From Mytilus edulis (lineage: Eukaryota; Mollusca; Bivalvia; Mytilida; Mytilidae): 64,000 nucleotides of DNA. The position numbers and the translations under genes are program-made. Under the pieces are notes generated by a model. That model saw nothing but the letters and a program-made list of their open reading frames with translations, had not been told where the DNA came from and made no database searches. Positions 29,311 to 40,600 of the stretch are shown here, piece after piece. The stretch spans positions 25,576,193-25,640,192 of the forward strand of contig NC_092354.1 of NCBI RefSeq assembly GCF_963676685.1, given 5' to 3'. Position 1 is the stretch's first letter. Each line of letters starts with the position of its first letter.

Positions 29311-29855
29311 TTGTAAAAGATTTAATGACTGGAGAATCTCAGAAAAAGTATCAAAAGTTCACATGAATAATTTTAGCGCTTATCTAAATATATTAAAAAC
29401 ATTCATTACTATATAAATAAAGCGTATTTACTTTCAATTCTAAGTTTACTAATCGATCCATAGTGATCATTGATATAGTATACAGACCCTCTCTATTTAA
29501 TAAACTCTGTGACTGCCGTGGATAGTAAACTTGAAAATGATAGCAGATAAAAATCTGAAAATACACTTTATTCGTAGTATATGTATGTTCAAAGTATACA
29601 GAAAAACGCAAACCGGAAGTCTAATCTGACTTAAAATTTCGTACAATGACGGGACAATACCCGGATGCCTTTTTTCTCGTTTTTCTCCTAAAATAACTCA
29701 ATCTGAATAATCATATGAATGGATGATAAATGCGACTATGCACTGTACCTATAGGACACAGAGGCGTGTTGATTAATTTATTGTGGAAAGAAGAGAAGCG
29801 ACACCAAAAATGAGGTCTTCTCGTTTAATAGTATAGAAGATATTAATAACATTGT
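29311..29855. other. Upstream flank of the non-LTR element
   Basis: No gene recognised. It would contain the 5' untranslated region if the element at 29856 is complete on that side, but no defined 5' boundary is visible. Confidence 0.35.
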
Positions 29856-30491
29856 TTGAAGACCCACGTGGCCATGATAAATATGGATCCGGTGTTTACA
29901 AAATTAGAGAAGCTAGATCCAGAACAAGTTCTGTCCTCTCCTTTTTGGAAAAAACAAAATGATATCTCCAAATATAAACTACCCAGACTACCCAAGCAGC
30001 CTACTGGCAAAGCCCTACATGCACAATATGAAGATGCCAATAGTGGTGACCTATATATGCCAGGGGCAAGAATGACCGCGTTTCGAGTGAGATCCACCGA
30101 AAGATTTTTATCCTGGATAAAAACATTTGCATATCGATATCATTTACAACTAGGGGAACTGAGTGATCACACTTGTATCTGGGTAGACAAAGTAAACAAT
30201 GATACTGGTCCAATAGTTGAAATTTTTATTCAGATTTTTCAAGGAACAGAACAAGAGACAAAAATTGAATCCAATAAACTTTTAACATTCCACCTTTATC
30301 CTACAACATTTGTCATAACTGTGCAGGGTAACCTTCACTCTGTGTGGGCAGAAAATGAATTCAAATATATGAAATCTATCGTAGATGCTGACTGCATTGT
30401 ACCGTCAGAAAACTTATTAACACATGACCTTGTTGCAGTGATAATAACTATCTTCATTTTGTTACAATGCTTGAATCAAAGAATGACGTAA
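29856..30491 (+). pseudogene. Non-LTR retrotransposon ORF1, N-terminal domain
   Basis: The 211-codon frame begins with ATG (another ATG lies at codon 7) and encodes a domain with a polar front and a central beta-rich segment (HTCIWVDKVNNDTGPIVEIF, LLTFHLYPTTFVITVQGNLH, VWAENEFKYMKSIVDADC). I recognise the FHLYPTT-x4-VQG-x5-W-x3-EF arrangement from ORF1-like proteins of bivalve and coral non-LTR elements, where it precedes a coiled coil. The last 15 codons before the stop (IITIFILLQCLNQRM) are hydrophobic and look like out-of-frame sequence. A coiled coil follows about 140 bp later in another frame, so the ORF is broken by at least one frameshift. Confidence 0.55.
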
Positions 30492-30628
30492 GTCAAACAA
30501 ATCTCAAAGTCGCCTCTTCGCCTCGAATCATTGTACCAAAATCGCAGTCAAAGATTCATTCTGACAATGAGAACATTTGTTTTTCCATTCAGAAAATGGA
30601 GAAAAAAAAATTGTAGTATGTCAACAAG

Positions 30629-31240
30629 TCCCATTTAGACAATATTAATTCAAAATTTGAAAAACTAAGTAAATGTGAACAATTGATACAAGACTTGACA
30701 TTAAAAAGTAACAATCAACCAGCAGATGTTGAACAAAGGCTACAAGTCTTAGAAAACAAAATTTTTGATTACATAAACTCAAAGGTAACAGAAATAAAAC
30801 AAGAAATAAAGACATATCCTAAAATAGAAGAGAAAGTAATTGAATTCGAAAACAATCAATCAGCAGCTCTTGAACTAAGGCTAAATGTTTTAGAGAACAA
30901 AATTGTTGATTACGTCAACTTAAAGGTAACAGAAATAAAACAAGAAACAAAGAGATACTCTGTAATAGAAGAGAAAGTATTGGAATTTGAAAACAAGTTT
31001 GAAATATTTCAAGAAAAGTGCGAACATGCAACATTTGTACAACCATTGAAAGAGAAACAACCAGAATCACAATTTTCTCAAAACAAAGATTCTCAACTGA
31101 TTTCTGACAACCAATTGCTGCGGTCAGAAAATATGACCTTGAAATCAAATTTGAAAATGTTAGAGGAGAAAATTCAATCCTTAATGGAACACAAAACACA
31201 AGATGTTATCCCACAGGTATCAACCTCAAATTCATTGTGA
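30629..31240 (+). pseudogene. Non-LTR retrotransposon ORF1, coiled coil with internal duplication
   Basis: From about 30640 a frame rich in heptads runs to TGA 31238-31240 (ATG at 30683). Two ~44-residue repeats are obvious: QRLQVLENKIFDYINSKVTE and LRLNVLENKIVDYVNLKVTE, each followed by IKQE, a KIEEKV-type or VIEEKV-type segment and EFEN. They correspond to a 141-bp DNA duplication (for example 30735 against 30876). The remainder (NQLLRSENMTLKSNLKMLEE) is also helical. Such coiled coils trimerise ORF1 proteins of non-LTR elements. The frame ends just where the SGNH-like part begins in another frame. Confidence 0.65.
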
Positions 31241-31520
31241 AATTAGATTTGTTATGGATTCCCATGGAAATGGGATAGATCCAAAAAGAATTTATAAAAA
31301 CAAAGACGCAGAACTAATTATATTGGGAAAAGGAGAAAAATCTATAAATGGAGCTAAAAACTACCGTGATTCACACAGCTCCCCTACACATCTTGTTATA
31401 GGGGTAGGAAACAATGATTTGGAAAAGAAACCCACTGATACATGTATTGCAGACATAAAGTACTTTATTTTTACATTTCTTCAAAAGAATAAGGATACAA
31501 CTATCCATATTTTACTTTAA
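31239..31520 (+). pseudogene. Non-LTR retrotransposon ORF1, SGNH-hydrolase-like part
   Basis: The frame entering at about 31240 reads FVMDSHGNGIDPKRIYKNKD, then an alternating strand/helix pattern, and HLVIGVGNNDLEKKPTD. DSHG at the first strand and GxGNND are the block I and block III signatures of SGNH/GDSL-like esterase domains, which some CR1/L2-type ORF1 proteins carry after a coiled coil. Only the first two-thirds of the domain is present: at 31515 the sequence passes without any junction marker into reverse transcriptase motif A. The missing remainder of ORF1, the endonuclease and the front of ORF2 have been deleted. Confidence 0.55.
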
Positions 31521-33081
31521 AAAGGCATTCGACAGTGTTGTAAGAAAGGCATTACTACATAAATTGCTCAAAAAGGGAATAGGTGGGAAATTTTATGACT
31601 TGTTAAAACATATGTATAGTAATACATTATATTGTTGTAAAACAGATGGATTTATTAGTGAATCATTCCATGCTAATTTAGGGGTGAAACAGGGGGACAG
31701 TCTTAGCCCCACCCTTTTTAATATTTTTGTTGATGACATCGATTCCTATTTCAACCCTGTTTTGTCTGATCCAGTTAATTTAAATCAGAATAACTTTAGT
31801 CATCTTCTTTATGCAGATGATTTAATCTTAATTTCAGAAACACCTAATGGCTTGCAACACTGTGTGGATGCCTTACAATCTTTTTGTATTGATTGGGGCC
31901 TAAATGTGAACACCAAGAAAACCCAAACTATGATTTTATCAAATAGTAAAAATAGATCTTTATTAGATAAACATTATTTTTATTTTGGTCCCCAACCATT
32001 AGAATCTGCTACAGAATATAAATACTTAGGTATAGTCTTCAACAATAGAGGTAAACTTAATATAGCAGCTGAAAATCTTGCTGATAAAGCACGTAAGGCA
32101 TATTTCGCCTTGAAATCAAAATTACCATATTCTAATAGTATTGCAGTGGAAAAATGGGTAAGACTTTTCAACTCATTAATTTCACCAATTATGACTTATG
32201 GATCTGAAATTTGGATCTCAGATTTTAATATAAATCTTGACACTGCTGATAAACTGCCATTTGAAAAGGTCAAGAATATGATTATGAAAAACATTCTTGG
32301 TGTTCATGGTAAGGGTTCCAATTTAGCTTTACGTACAGAACTTGTGCTATATCCAGTGTGTTTTATATCATATAAACTAATGTTTAAATACTATGCTAGA
32401 TTAACTGACATTGAAGTTGGAAACAACCCAAAATTTGATTTATTAAAATCTGCATTCATTGAAGATAAAAAATTGTATACACAGAAGAGTTCTTGCTGGG
32501 TTCAATCATTACATAAACTAAAAAAGTTGATCAACTTTGATTCACTTCAAATATCACATAATGTGTTTGAGGACTCACTCAAAAACTTTTATAAATGCAA
32601 GATTTTGGGTCAACTTGAGCAAATCAAATCTAATAACACAGGTAAACTAAGATTTTATAGTAAAATGTGCTCATCTTTTGACTTAAAAGCTTACTTAAGA
32701 TTTGATATTAAGAAATATGATAGATCACTGCTTACAAAAATTAGAATAAGTGCACATTCACTTGCAATTGAAACTGGGAGGTATAGCAAACCAAAAATTT
32801 TAGCAAGTGAAAGATACTGCAAACTTTGTAAAGATAAAGTGGAAGATGAAGTTCATTTTCTTTTATATTGTCCTCTATATAAAGACCTTCGAGAGAAGTT
32901 TGATATTTTCAATAACCTTGATAATGATGATGATATTAAATCAATGATTTATTTACTTAACCCAGTAAATCTGGTTGACACCAGAGAAATATGTAATTAT
33001 TTAAGGTTTATGTACCCTTCTGTAGCCATTTTTGTACGAACTTTTCAAACTTCAATTGTATCAAAACTACAGATATTATGA
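31515..33081 (+). pseudogene. Non-LTR retrotransposon ORF2, reverse transcriptase and C-terminus
   Basis: The frame is open from motif A (FKKAFDSV at 31517) through 505 codons counted from ATG 31564. It has GVKQGDSLSPTLFN (residues 40-53), the catalytic YADD (83-86), GLNVNTKKTQTM and the thumb motif YKYLGIVF. Near the end CKLCKDKVEDEVHFLLYCP (about 419-437) forms the C-x2-C-x9-H-x4-C knuckle of many non-LTR ORF2 C-termini. The first reverse transcriptase motifs and the entire APE-type endonuclease are absent, so the product could not support full target-primed insertion on its own. The long undamaged frame suggests that the deletion is recent, or that this is a deletion derivative that still mobilises. 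Confidence 0.85.
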
Positions 33082-33752
33082 ATAATAGAGATAGGCCATT
33101 TTGTACATATTCCAAGGGGAAACTTGATGCAAAGCATTATTTTTTACTGTTCCATTGCATTTAATAGAAAAAGAGGACTTTGTGGCAAATAAATCAAGAT
33201 TTTTATAGAAAATCCACAGCCTTTATCCTTGTACTCTCATATTTGGCAATTTGATGACTGATAGATATAGGATTATTGCATGCAGTGCTAGCATTGATTT
33301 CCTTTATAAAACAAGTTTATAAATGTAGTTATTGGTTAGGACAAGTATAAATATGGCCAAAATCAAGTACACCTTTTAGGGTGCGCTCGACTTTAGTGAC
33401 TCAGCACGAGGTGTTTTGGAATTTACAGGTTACTTAGAACTTTTTGTAAAAAAAATAAACACTAGCACATCATAGAAAATCAAGTGAGTAATTTATGTTT
33501 CAAATTTTATAACACAAATCTCTGTATTAAAGGCTGTGGATTTTCTATAAAAATCTTGATTTATTTGCCACAAAGTCCTCTTTTTCTATCAAATGCAATG
33601 AAACATTAAAAAATAATGCTTTGCATCAAGTTTCCCCTTGGAACATGTACTAAATGGCCTATCTCTATTATTTATTATATCTTTAGTTTTGATACAATTG
33701 AGGTTTGAAAAATTCGTACAAAAATGGCTACAGAAGGGTACATAAACCTTAA
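33001..33752. repeat. Inverted pair of 225-bp non-LTR 3' ends
   Basis: 33001-33225 (the last 27 codons of the reverse transcriptase ORF plus ~140 bp of 3' sequence) is repeated in reverse at 33528-33752, with the same outer limits (TTAAGGTTTATGTACCC and CACAGCCTTTA). The spacer of 302 bp is unrelated. The minus-strand arm re-encodes LRFMYPSVAIFVRIFQTSIV. This is either a second 5'-truncated copy inserted tail to tail or an inverted duplication. Confidence 0.85.
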
Positions 33753-34042
33753 GTCAAGCTTTTGAACTTCGTAATAAAAATCTAATGTCAGTTGGTCTAC
33801 CATAAGTATAATACTGTGTAATACTGTGATATTATATATATAATTAGGTCTTTCCACTTTTCCGTGGAAAGACCTATTGGATTTCTTCTGATTATTTTTT
33901 TTTTTTTTTCTTCCGCCTAATTTTTTTCCTTCGCTGTTTTTTTGTTTCGCAAGATGTCGGTTTGATATTTGGAATATGATATCGAACAGTTAATACGCTT
34001 TTGAAACCAACTCTGCTTAACCGAATACTTTCCCATATAAGA

Positions 34043-34470
34043 CACCCCAAGGGTGACTGGGGTATAGAAATATGGTCACTTGGTCTTCTCCCGAACGGCA
34101 GTAAAACGCTTGCTGAAGTGGGGCGTCCGTTTGGCTGTGCGGGATGTATCAAGTTCGCAGTCACGTCCGTCAGAAGGGGACGTTAAATCCGATGCCTCGT
34201 GTAAAGAGAATGCCACGCTCTTTGCACGTTAAGAACCCTTGCAACAACTCTTTGAGGGGTCCGTAGATGGCCTGTTGTAAGGCAAAATTTATGTCCCTAT
34301 CCAATATACCCTCATTTTCCAGTGGCAGTCCAAATTTCCTCGACCATCATCCTAGATGGCCTCTATTACAACAACCTACCTATTGTAGTTATTGTGAACT
34401 TGTTCTCGTCCTGAATATGCATGAAATATTTGCCACTGGACGTTAAGCAACCAACAATCAATCAATCAAT
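34043..34470 (+). mobile_element. R1 SINE-like retroposon with 11-12-bp target duplication
   Basis: A full-length copy from CACCCCAAGGGTGACTGGGG to the AATC tail. CCCATATAAGA is repeated exactly at 34032-34042 and 34471-34481, with one extra T on the left of each if the tail is counted. The empty site can be read as ACTTTCCCATATAAGAGTTA, which rejoins the foldback-ended repeat smoothly. Confidence 0.85.
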
Positions 34471-34696
34471 CCCATATAAGAGTTATCTCCCCGAACACTG
34501 TTTTTCTTGTTATCTCTAAGGCTTCGCAACAGTATAAGAAACCGACAAATTTATTTTTTCCAAATTGCTCGTTATGTCCTCAGGATGTTCTGTTTTATTT
34601 TGACCGAAGCCGTATCGAGATTCCATATGAGAGTTATTGCCCCTTTTGTATTTGAAATTTTGAAATGTATTTTAAACTGGAAAACCATAAGTGATA

Positions 34697-35510
34697 GAGA
34701 CCTAGGGTGTTTTGATTTGAGATCCTTGGTCCAAAAAAAAATGAAAATTAGGTCAAGGTCAAAGGTCAAGGTCATATTCTAAATTTAGATTTTGGCTTAT
34801 TTTCACTCATTTTCATTAACCTTATAAGATATCGACAAATTATTTTTACTAAATTGTTAGTTGCGACATGTCGTAACATAATAATTTTGGTTGAAAGGGT
34901 ACGTAGACAATAAATGGGAGTTTTAGCCCCTATCACATCTAAAATTATTCGTAAAGTGATATATCTTATTAACCATACATATTAGAGACCTAGGGTCTTT
35001 TGATTTGAGATCATTGGTCCGAAAAATTGAAAATTAGGTGAAGGTCAAAGGTCAAGGTCATATTCTAAATTTTAGATTTTGGCTTGTTTAACTAATTTTC
35101 ATTAACCTTATAAGATATCAACAAATTATTTTTACTAAATTGTTAGTTGTGACATGTCATTATTTAATAATTTTGGTTGAAAGAGTGCGTAGTCAATAAA
35201 CAGGAGTTTTAGCCCCTATCATATCTAAAATTATGCGTAAAGTGATATAACTTATTTACCATACATATTAGAGACGTAGGGTCTTTTGATTTGAGATCCT
35301 CAGTTTGTCACCTTGAAATTGAGGTCAAGGTCATAGGTAAATTTGACGTTCTAGATTATGACCTTTGCTTAAAATTTATATCTATACATCATAAAGCCAT
35401 ATGCACTGACATTTTAGACTGATCTTTAATATTTTAATATCAAAATAGATATTTACTGGTAGAAAGACCTTCAATTGTTCTCTGAACAATTGGTTAGAGA
35501 ACAATTGGTT
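34697..35510 (+). repeat. 287-bp tandem units with AGGTCA direct repeats
   Basis: GAGACCTAGGGT-type starts lie at 34697, 34985 and 35271 (spacing 288 and 286); the third unit is partial. Each unit contains TAAGATATCGACAAATTA-like and GTTTTAGCCCCTATCA blocks. Unit 1 has four AGGTCA hexamers at 34750-34774, arranged DR0, DR1, DR0. Unit 2 has three plus one variant near 35035-35060, and unit 3 has two plus a variant near 35318. Confidence 0.75.
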
Positions 35511-36764
35511 TTTAATTAGTACTTGAAATGTTTCTTTATGTTGTATTTGCATAAATTGTCATGTTTAATGTGTTTGTATCTTGGAATACGCATTGTATCA
35601 TATGTGCTTTGTCCAATAAAATATTTGAATTTGATGTTGGGGGATTAATTACATAGGTAACAACACAGGTAAATTCTCACCTTTAGTTCAAAACTGAAAT
35701 CTTGAATATCATATATGTACAGGACATTTTTAAACAGACTTGTAATTTATAATGTCTGTGTTATTTTGGTCTCTTGTGGACAGTTGTCGTAAAATAAAAA
35801 AATAAATCACTATTTCTAACTATGACACATATAGTGCGGTGACAGATTGGTAAAAAGTCGTCTAGATCGCGAGTTTAATCTCCCCAAATAACACACGGCT
35901 AAAAATGGTCTTAACTTAAAGACAAATACATGTACAAATGTATGTCTTCTTTGGTTTTTGCCCTGTCGTCAGAATTTCGTACGGTCACATTTTTCTAAAA
36001 AGTCGTTTTAATGACTAGTAGTATATTGGAGAGTTTCAACCCCCCTTTTTCAAAATGAAAAAATGTGTATGTTTTCTCACATTTAATTGAAATAGTTTTT
36101 CCTGAAGCCATTTTTATATGTCAAAATATTCTATTTAGTATTTTATTTTCTTCTAATCTATAAAATTTGCGTGGTTTGGACTGTTTAAAATTGAGGTAAT
36201 TTTAATTGCAAATTCAGACACAAACTTTGGTTTCTTCTGCATAGCAGTAATACAAATTATCCCATAATATTTTAAGCATATAGTATTTCATAAAACTAAT
36301 AAGTGATAAAAATTTCGGAACCAAAATATAAAAAAAACCTTAAGAAATCAATGGAAAAAGAATGGACTAAAAACTTCAATTTCAACACGGAACTTAATCA
36401 CTTGCCTTCCGTCACATTTTGTGTATTAGTCAATAATTTGCTTTCAACTGATATATGGAATTACTACCTTTTTCGCTATTATATACACATATTTTCAATT
36501 AAAGTGCACATATATGCCACATACTTTGTTTATATATGTTTATATTCTATGTTTTTTGTTATAAAACATCAAATATACTTTGTCAGAAAAGTCTTATTGT
36601 AAAATCAAAATAATTGACGGATAGTTTCAGTAAATATTCCGTGATATGTGAAGTCCGTTGCAACTTGCTCCAATAAGTCCAAAGAAAAGAAAAAAGTCGT
36701 TCAATTTTATGCAGTGCTTAATATGCAAAAAAAAAAAACTCGCCTGATAATGATTCTGGCTATG
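35511..36764. other. No gene seen; polyadenylation-like 3' end and short R3 piece
   Basis: CCAATAAAATATTTGAATTTG at about 35609 looks like the 3' end of a retroposon (AATAAA followed by a short A/T-rich tail). 35749-35790 is an R3 fragment (TGTCTGTGTTATTTTGGTCT, CTTGTGGACAGTTGTCG). A 99-codon frame at 36303-36602 is AT-driven and not supported. Confidence 0.4.
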
Positions 36765-37382
36765 TTTGGTAAAATTTGACCCTATGGTTTCAGAGTAGAA
36801 GATTTTTGTAAAAGTTAACTAAGATTTACGAAAAATGGTTAAAAATTGACTATAAAGGGCAATAACTCCTAAAGGGGTCAACTGATCATTTTTGGTCCTG
36901 TTGCCTGCAAATCTTACTTTGCTGAACATTTTTGCTGTTTACAGTTTATCTCTGTCCATAACAATATTCAAGATAATATCCAAAAACAGCAAAATTTCCT
37001 TAAAATTACCAATTCAGGGGCAGCAACCCAACAACAGGTTGCCCCATTCATCTTAAAATTTCAGGGCAGATAGATTTTAACCAGATAAACAAGTTTACCC
37101 CATGTCAGATTTGCTCTAAATGCTTTGGTTTTTGAGTAATAACAAAAAACTGCATTTAACCTCCATGTTCTATTTTTAGACGTGGCAGCCATCTTGGTTG
37201 GTTGGCCAGGTCAAAAAACAATTTTTAAACTAGATACATCAATGATGATTGTGGCCAAGTTTGGATTAATTTGGCCTAGTAGTTTCGGAGAAGATTTTTG
37301 TAAAAAGATCATGGAGATTTACGAAAAATTGTTTAAAGTTGAATATAAAGGGCAATAACTCCTAATGGGGTCAACTGACCAT
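36765..37382 (-). repeat. R5 dispersed repeat, reverse copy at the satellite border
   Basis: It shares with 11764-12498, in reverse, the blocks around GGGCAATAACTCCT, TACTTTGCTGAACATTTTTG, CCCAACAACAGGTTGCC and ATTTGCTCTAAATGCTTTGG. The phrase GGCAATAACTCCTAAxGGGGTCAACTGA occurs twice (36858 and 37350 areas). The satellite array begins directly after its second occurrence, so this may mark the array's edge. Confidence 0.6.
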
Positions 37383-37562
37383 TTTAAAAAAAGTGATTAA
37401 AATATATTCTATACAACTATCTTTAGAATATGGTCGATATAATGTTATATCAGAATGAATTATGAAAAAGGGGTAGAATTTACTAATAAATATAATATAG
37501 TTAAAAGAAATTAAGTTGGTTCAAGTTTACTTCAGATACATTTGTCATAACATATTATAATA

Positions 37563-37650
37563 AAATTGAGAATGGAAATGGGGAATGTGTCAAAGAGACA
37601 ACAACCCGACCAAAATAAAAAAAACAACAGCAGAAGGTCACCAACAGGTT
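37563..37650 (-). mobile_element. R2 3' tip in the satellite, reverse orientation
   Basis: ATTGAGAATGGAAATGGGGA, AAGAGACAACAACCCGACCA and AGCAGAAGGTCACCAACAGG are the R2 3' end in reverse. It sits between TACATATTATAA and TTGATCAAAT of a monomer, close to the junction where the forward R2 copies end further right. Only ~88 bp are present. Confidence 0.7.
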
Positions 37651-40600
37651 GATCAAATAACCGATTTAAGGTATTATCTAGTACAATTATCGAAAAAGTT
37701 GTCAAATTTACATTGAAATTTTAAAAAATCGTGATTAAAACCGTTGACAAGTTTGGTAATATATTCAATACAACTATCTCTAGAATATAGTCGATATAAT
37801 GTAAAATCAGAATGAATTATGTAAAAGGGGTAGAATTTACTAAAAAATATAATATTGTTAAAAGAAATTAAGTTGGTTCAAGTTTAATTCAGATCAATTG
37901 TCATTACATTTTATAAATTTATCTTGATCAAATGACCGATTTAAGGTATCATCTATTACAATTATCGAAAAAGTTGTCAAATTTAGCGTGAAATTTTAAA
38001 AAATCGTGATTAAAACCGTTGACAGTTTTGGTAATATATTATATAGAACTATCTTTAGAATATGGTGGATATAATGTAATATCAGAATGATTTATCAAAA
38101 AGGGGTAGAATTTACTAAAAAATGTAATATTGTTAAAAGATATTAAGTTGGTTCAAGTTTACTTCAGATACAATTGTCATTACATATTATAAATTTATCT
38201 TGATCAAATGACCGATTTAAGGTATCATCTATTACAATTATCGAAAAAGATGTCAAATTTACATTGAAATTTTAAATAAAACTTGATTAAAACCGTTGGC
38301 ACGTTTGGTTATATATTCTATACAACTATCTTTAGAATATGGTCGATATAATGTAATATCAGAATGAATTATCAAAAAAGGGTATAATTTACTAAAAAAT
38401 GTAATATTGTTAAAAGAAATTACGTTGGTTCAAGTTTACTTCAGATACAATTGTCATTACATATTGCAAATCTATCTTGATCAAATGACCGATTTAAGGT
38501 ATCATCTATTACAAATTATCGAAAAAGTTGTCAAATTAACAGTGAAATTTTATAAAATCGTGATTAAAACCGTTGGCAGGTTTGGTAATATATTCTATAC
38601 AACTATCTTTAGAATATGGTCGATATAATGTTATATGAGAATGAATTATCAAAAAGGGGTAGAATTTATTAAAAAATGTAATATTCTTAAAAGAAATAAA
38701 GTTGGTTCAAGTTTAATTCAGATACAATTGTCATTCATTATTATAAATCTATCTTGATCAAATGATCCATTTAAGGTATCATTTTTTACAATTATCGAAA
38801 AAAAGTTGTCAAATTTACAGTGAAATTTAAAAAAAAACGTGATTAAAACCGTTGACAGGTATGGTAATATATTCTAAACAACTATCTTCATAATATGGTC
38901 GATATAATGTAATATCAGAATGAATTATCAAAAAGGGGTAGAATTTACTAAAAAATATAATATTGTTAAAAGAAATTAAGGTGGTTCAAGTTTACTGCAG
39001 TTACAATTGTCATTACATATTATAAATCTATCTTGATCAAATGACCGATTTAAGGTATCATCCGTTACAAATATCGAAAAAGTTGTCAAATTTACAGTGA
39101 AATTTTTAAAAATCGTTATTATAACATTTGACAGGTTTGGTAATAAATTCTATACAACTATCTTTAGAATATGGTCGATATAATGTAATATCAGAATGAA
39201 TTATCAAAAAAGGGTAGAATTTACTATTTACATATTACAAATGTATCTTGATCAAATGACCGATTTAAGGTATCATCTATTACTATTATCGAAAAAGTTG
39301 TCGAATTTACAGTGAAATTTAAAAAAAAAACTTGATTAAAACCGTTGGCAGGTTTGGTAATATATTCTATACAACTATCTTTAGAATATAGTCGATATAA
39401 TGTAATATCAGAATGAATTATGAAAAAGGGGTAGAATTTACTAAAAAATATAATATTGTTAAAAGAAATAAAGTTGGTTGAAGTTTACGTCAGATACAAT
39501 TGTCATTACATATTATAAATTTATCTTGATCAAATGATCTATTTAAGGTATCATTTTTTTCAATTATCGAAAAGAATTTACTAAAAAATGTAATATTGTT
39601 AAAAGGAAATTAAGTTGGTTCAGGTTTCCTTCAGATACATTTGTCATTACATATTATAAATTTATCGTGATCAAATGACCGATTTAAGGTATCATCTTTT
39701 ACAATTGTCGAAAAAGGTCTCAAATTTACAGTTAGATTTAAAAAAAACTTGATTAAAACCGTTGGTAGGTTTGGTTATATATTCAATACAACTATCTTTA
39801 GAATATGGTGGATATAATGTAATATCAGAATGAATTATCAAAAAGGTGTAGAATTTACTAAAAAATGTAATATTGTTAAAAGAAATTAAGTTGGTTCAAT
39901 ATACTTGAGATACAATTGTCATTATATAATATAAATTTATCTTGATCAAATGACCGATTTAAGGTATCATCTTTTACAATTGTCGAAAAAGGTGTCAAAT
40001 TTGCATTGAAATTTAAAAAAAACTAGTTTAAAACCGTTGGCAGGTTTGGTTATATATTCTATACAACTATCTTTAGAATATGGTCGATATAATGTAATAT
40101 CAGAATGAATTATCAAAAAGGGGTAGAATTTACTAAAAAATGTAATATTGTTAAAAGAAATTTAGTTGGTTCAATATACTTCAGATACAAGTGTCCTTAT
40201 ATATTATAAATTTATCTTGATCAAATGACCGATTTAAGGTATCATCTTTTACAATTGTCGAAAAAGGTCTCAAATTTACAGTTAGATTTAAAAAAAAACT
40301 TGATTAAAACCGTTGGCATGTTTGGTAATATATTCTATACAACTATCTTTAGAATATGGTCGATATAATGTAATATCAGAATGAATTATCAAAAAGGGGT
40401 AGAATTTACTAAAAAATGTAATATTGTTAAAAGAAATTGAGTTGGTTCAAGTTTACTTCAGATCCAATTGTCATTACACATTATAAATTTATCTTGATCA
40501 AATGACCGATTTAAGGTATCATCTATTACAATTATCGAAAAAGTTGTCACATTTACAGTCAAATTTTAAAAAAACTTGATTAAAACCGTTAGCAGGTTTG

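Larger units (their letters stand above)
33846..35510 (+). mobile_element. Foldback-ended repeat with internal 287-bp tandem units
   Basis: The left end is a hairpin (AGGTCTTTCCAC, CGTGGAAAGACCT) that I recognise as the terminus of an abundant mussel repeat. The right end (GAAAGACCTTCAATTGTTCT, GAACAATTGGTTAGAGAACA) carries a related inverted AGGTCTTTC and its own ATTGTTCT hairpin. AATTAG flanks both sides (33840s and 35513 area) and may be a target duplication. Inside, an R1 copy is inserted at 34043 and a ~287-bp unit is repeated. No transposase frame was found, so the element is non-autonomous. The first hairpin is followed by a 14-T run. Confidence 0.5.

Noticed and set aside
30001-31199. 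Minus-strand frames of 70 and 94 codons
   Set aside because: Antisense shadows of the ORF1 regions.
36303-36602. 99-codon AT-rich frame
   Set aside because: Phenylalanine-, tyrosine- and isoleucine-rich translation of AT-rich DNA without any motif or splice signal.
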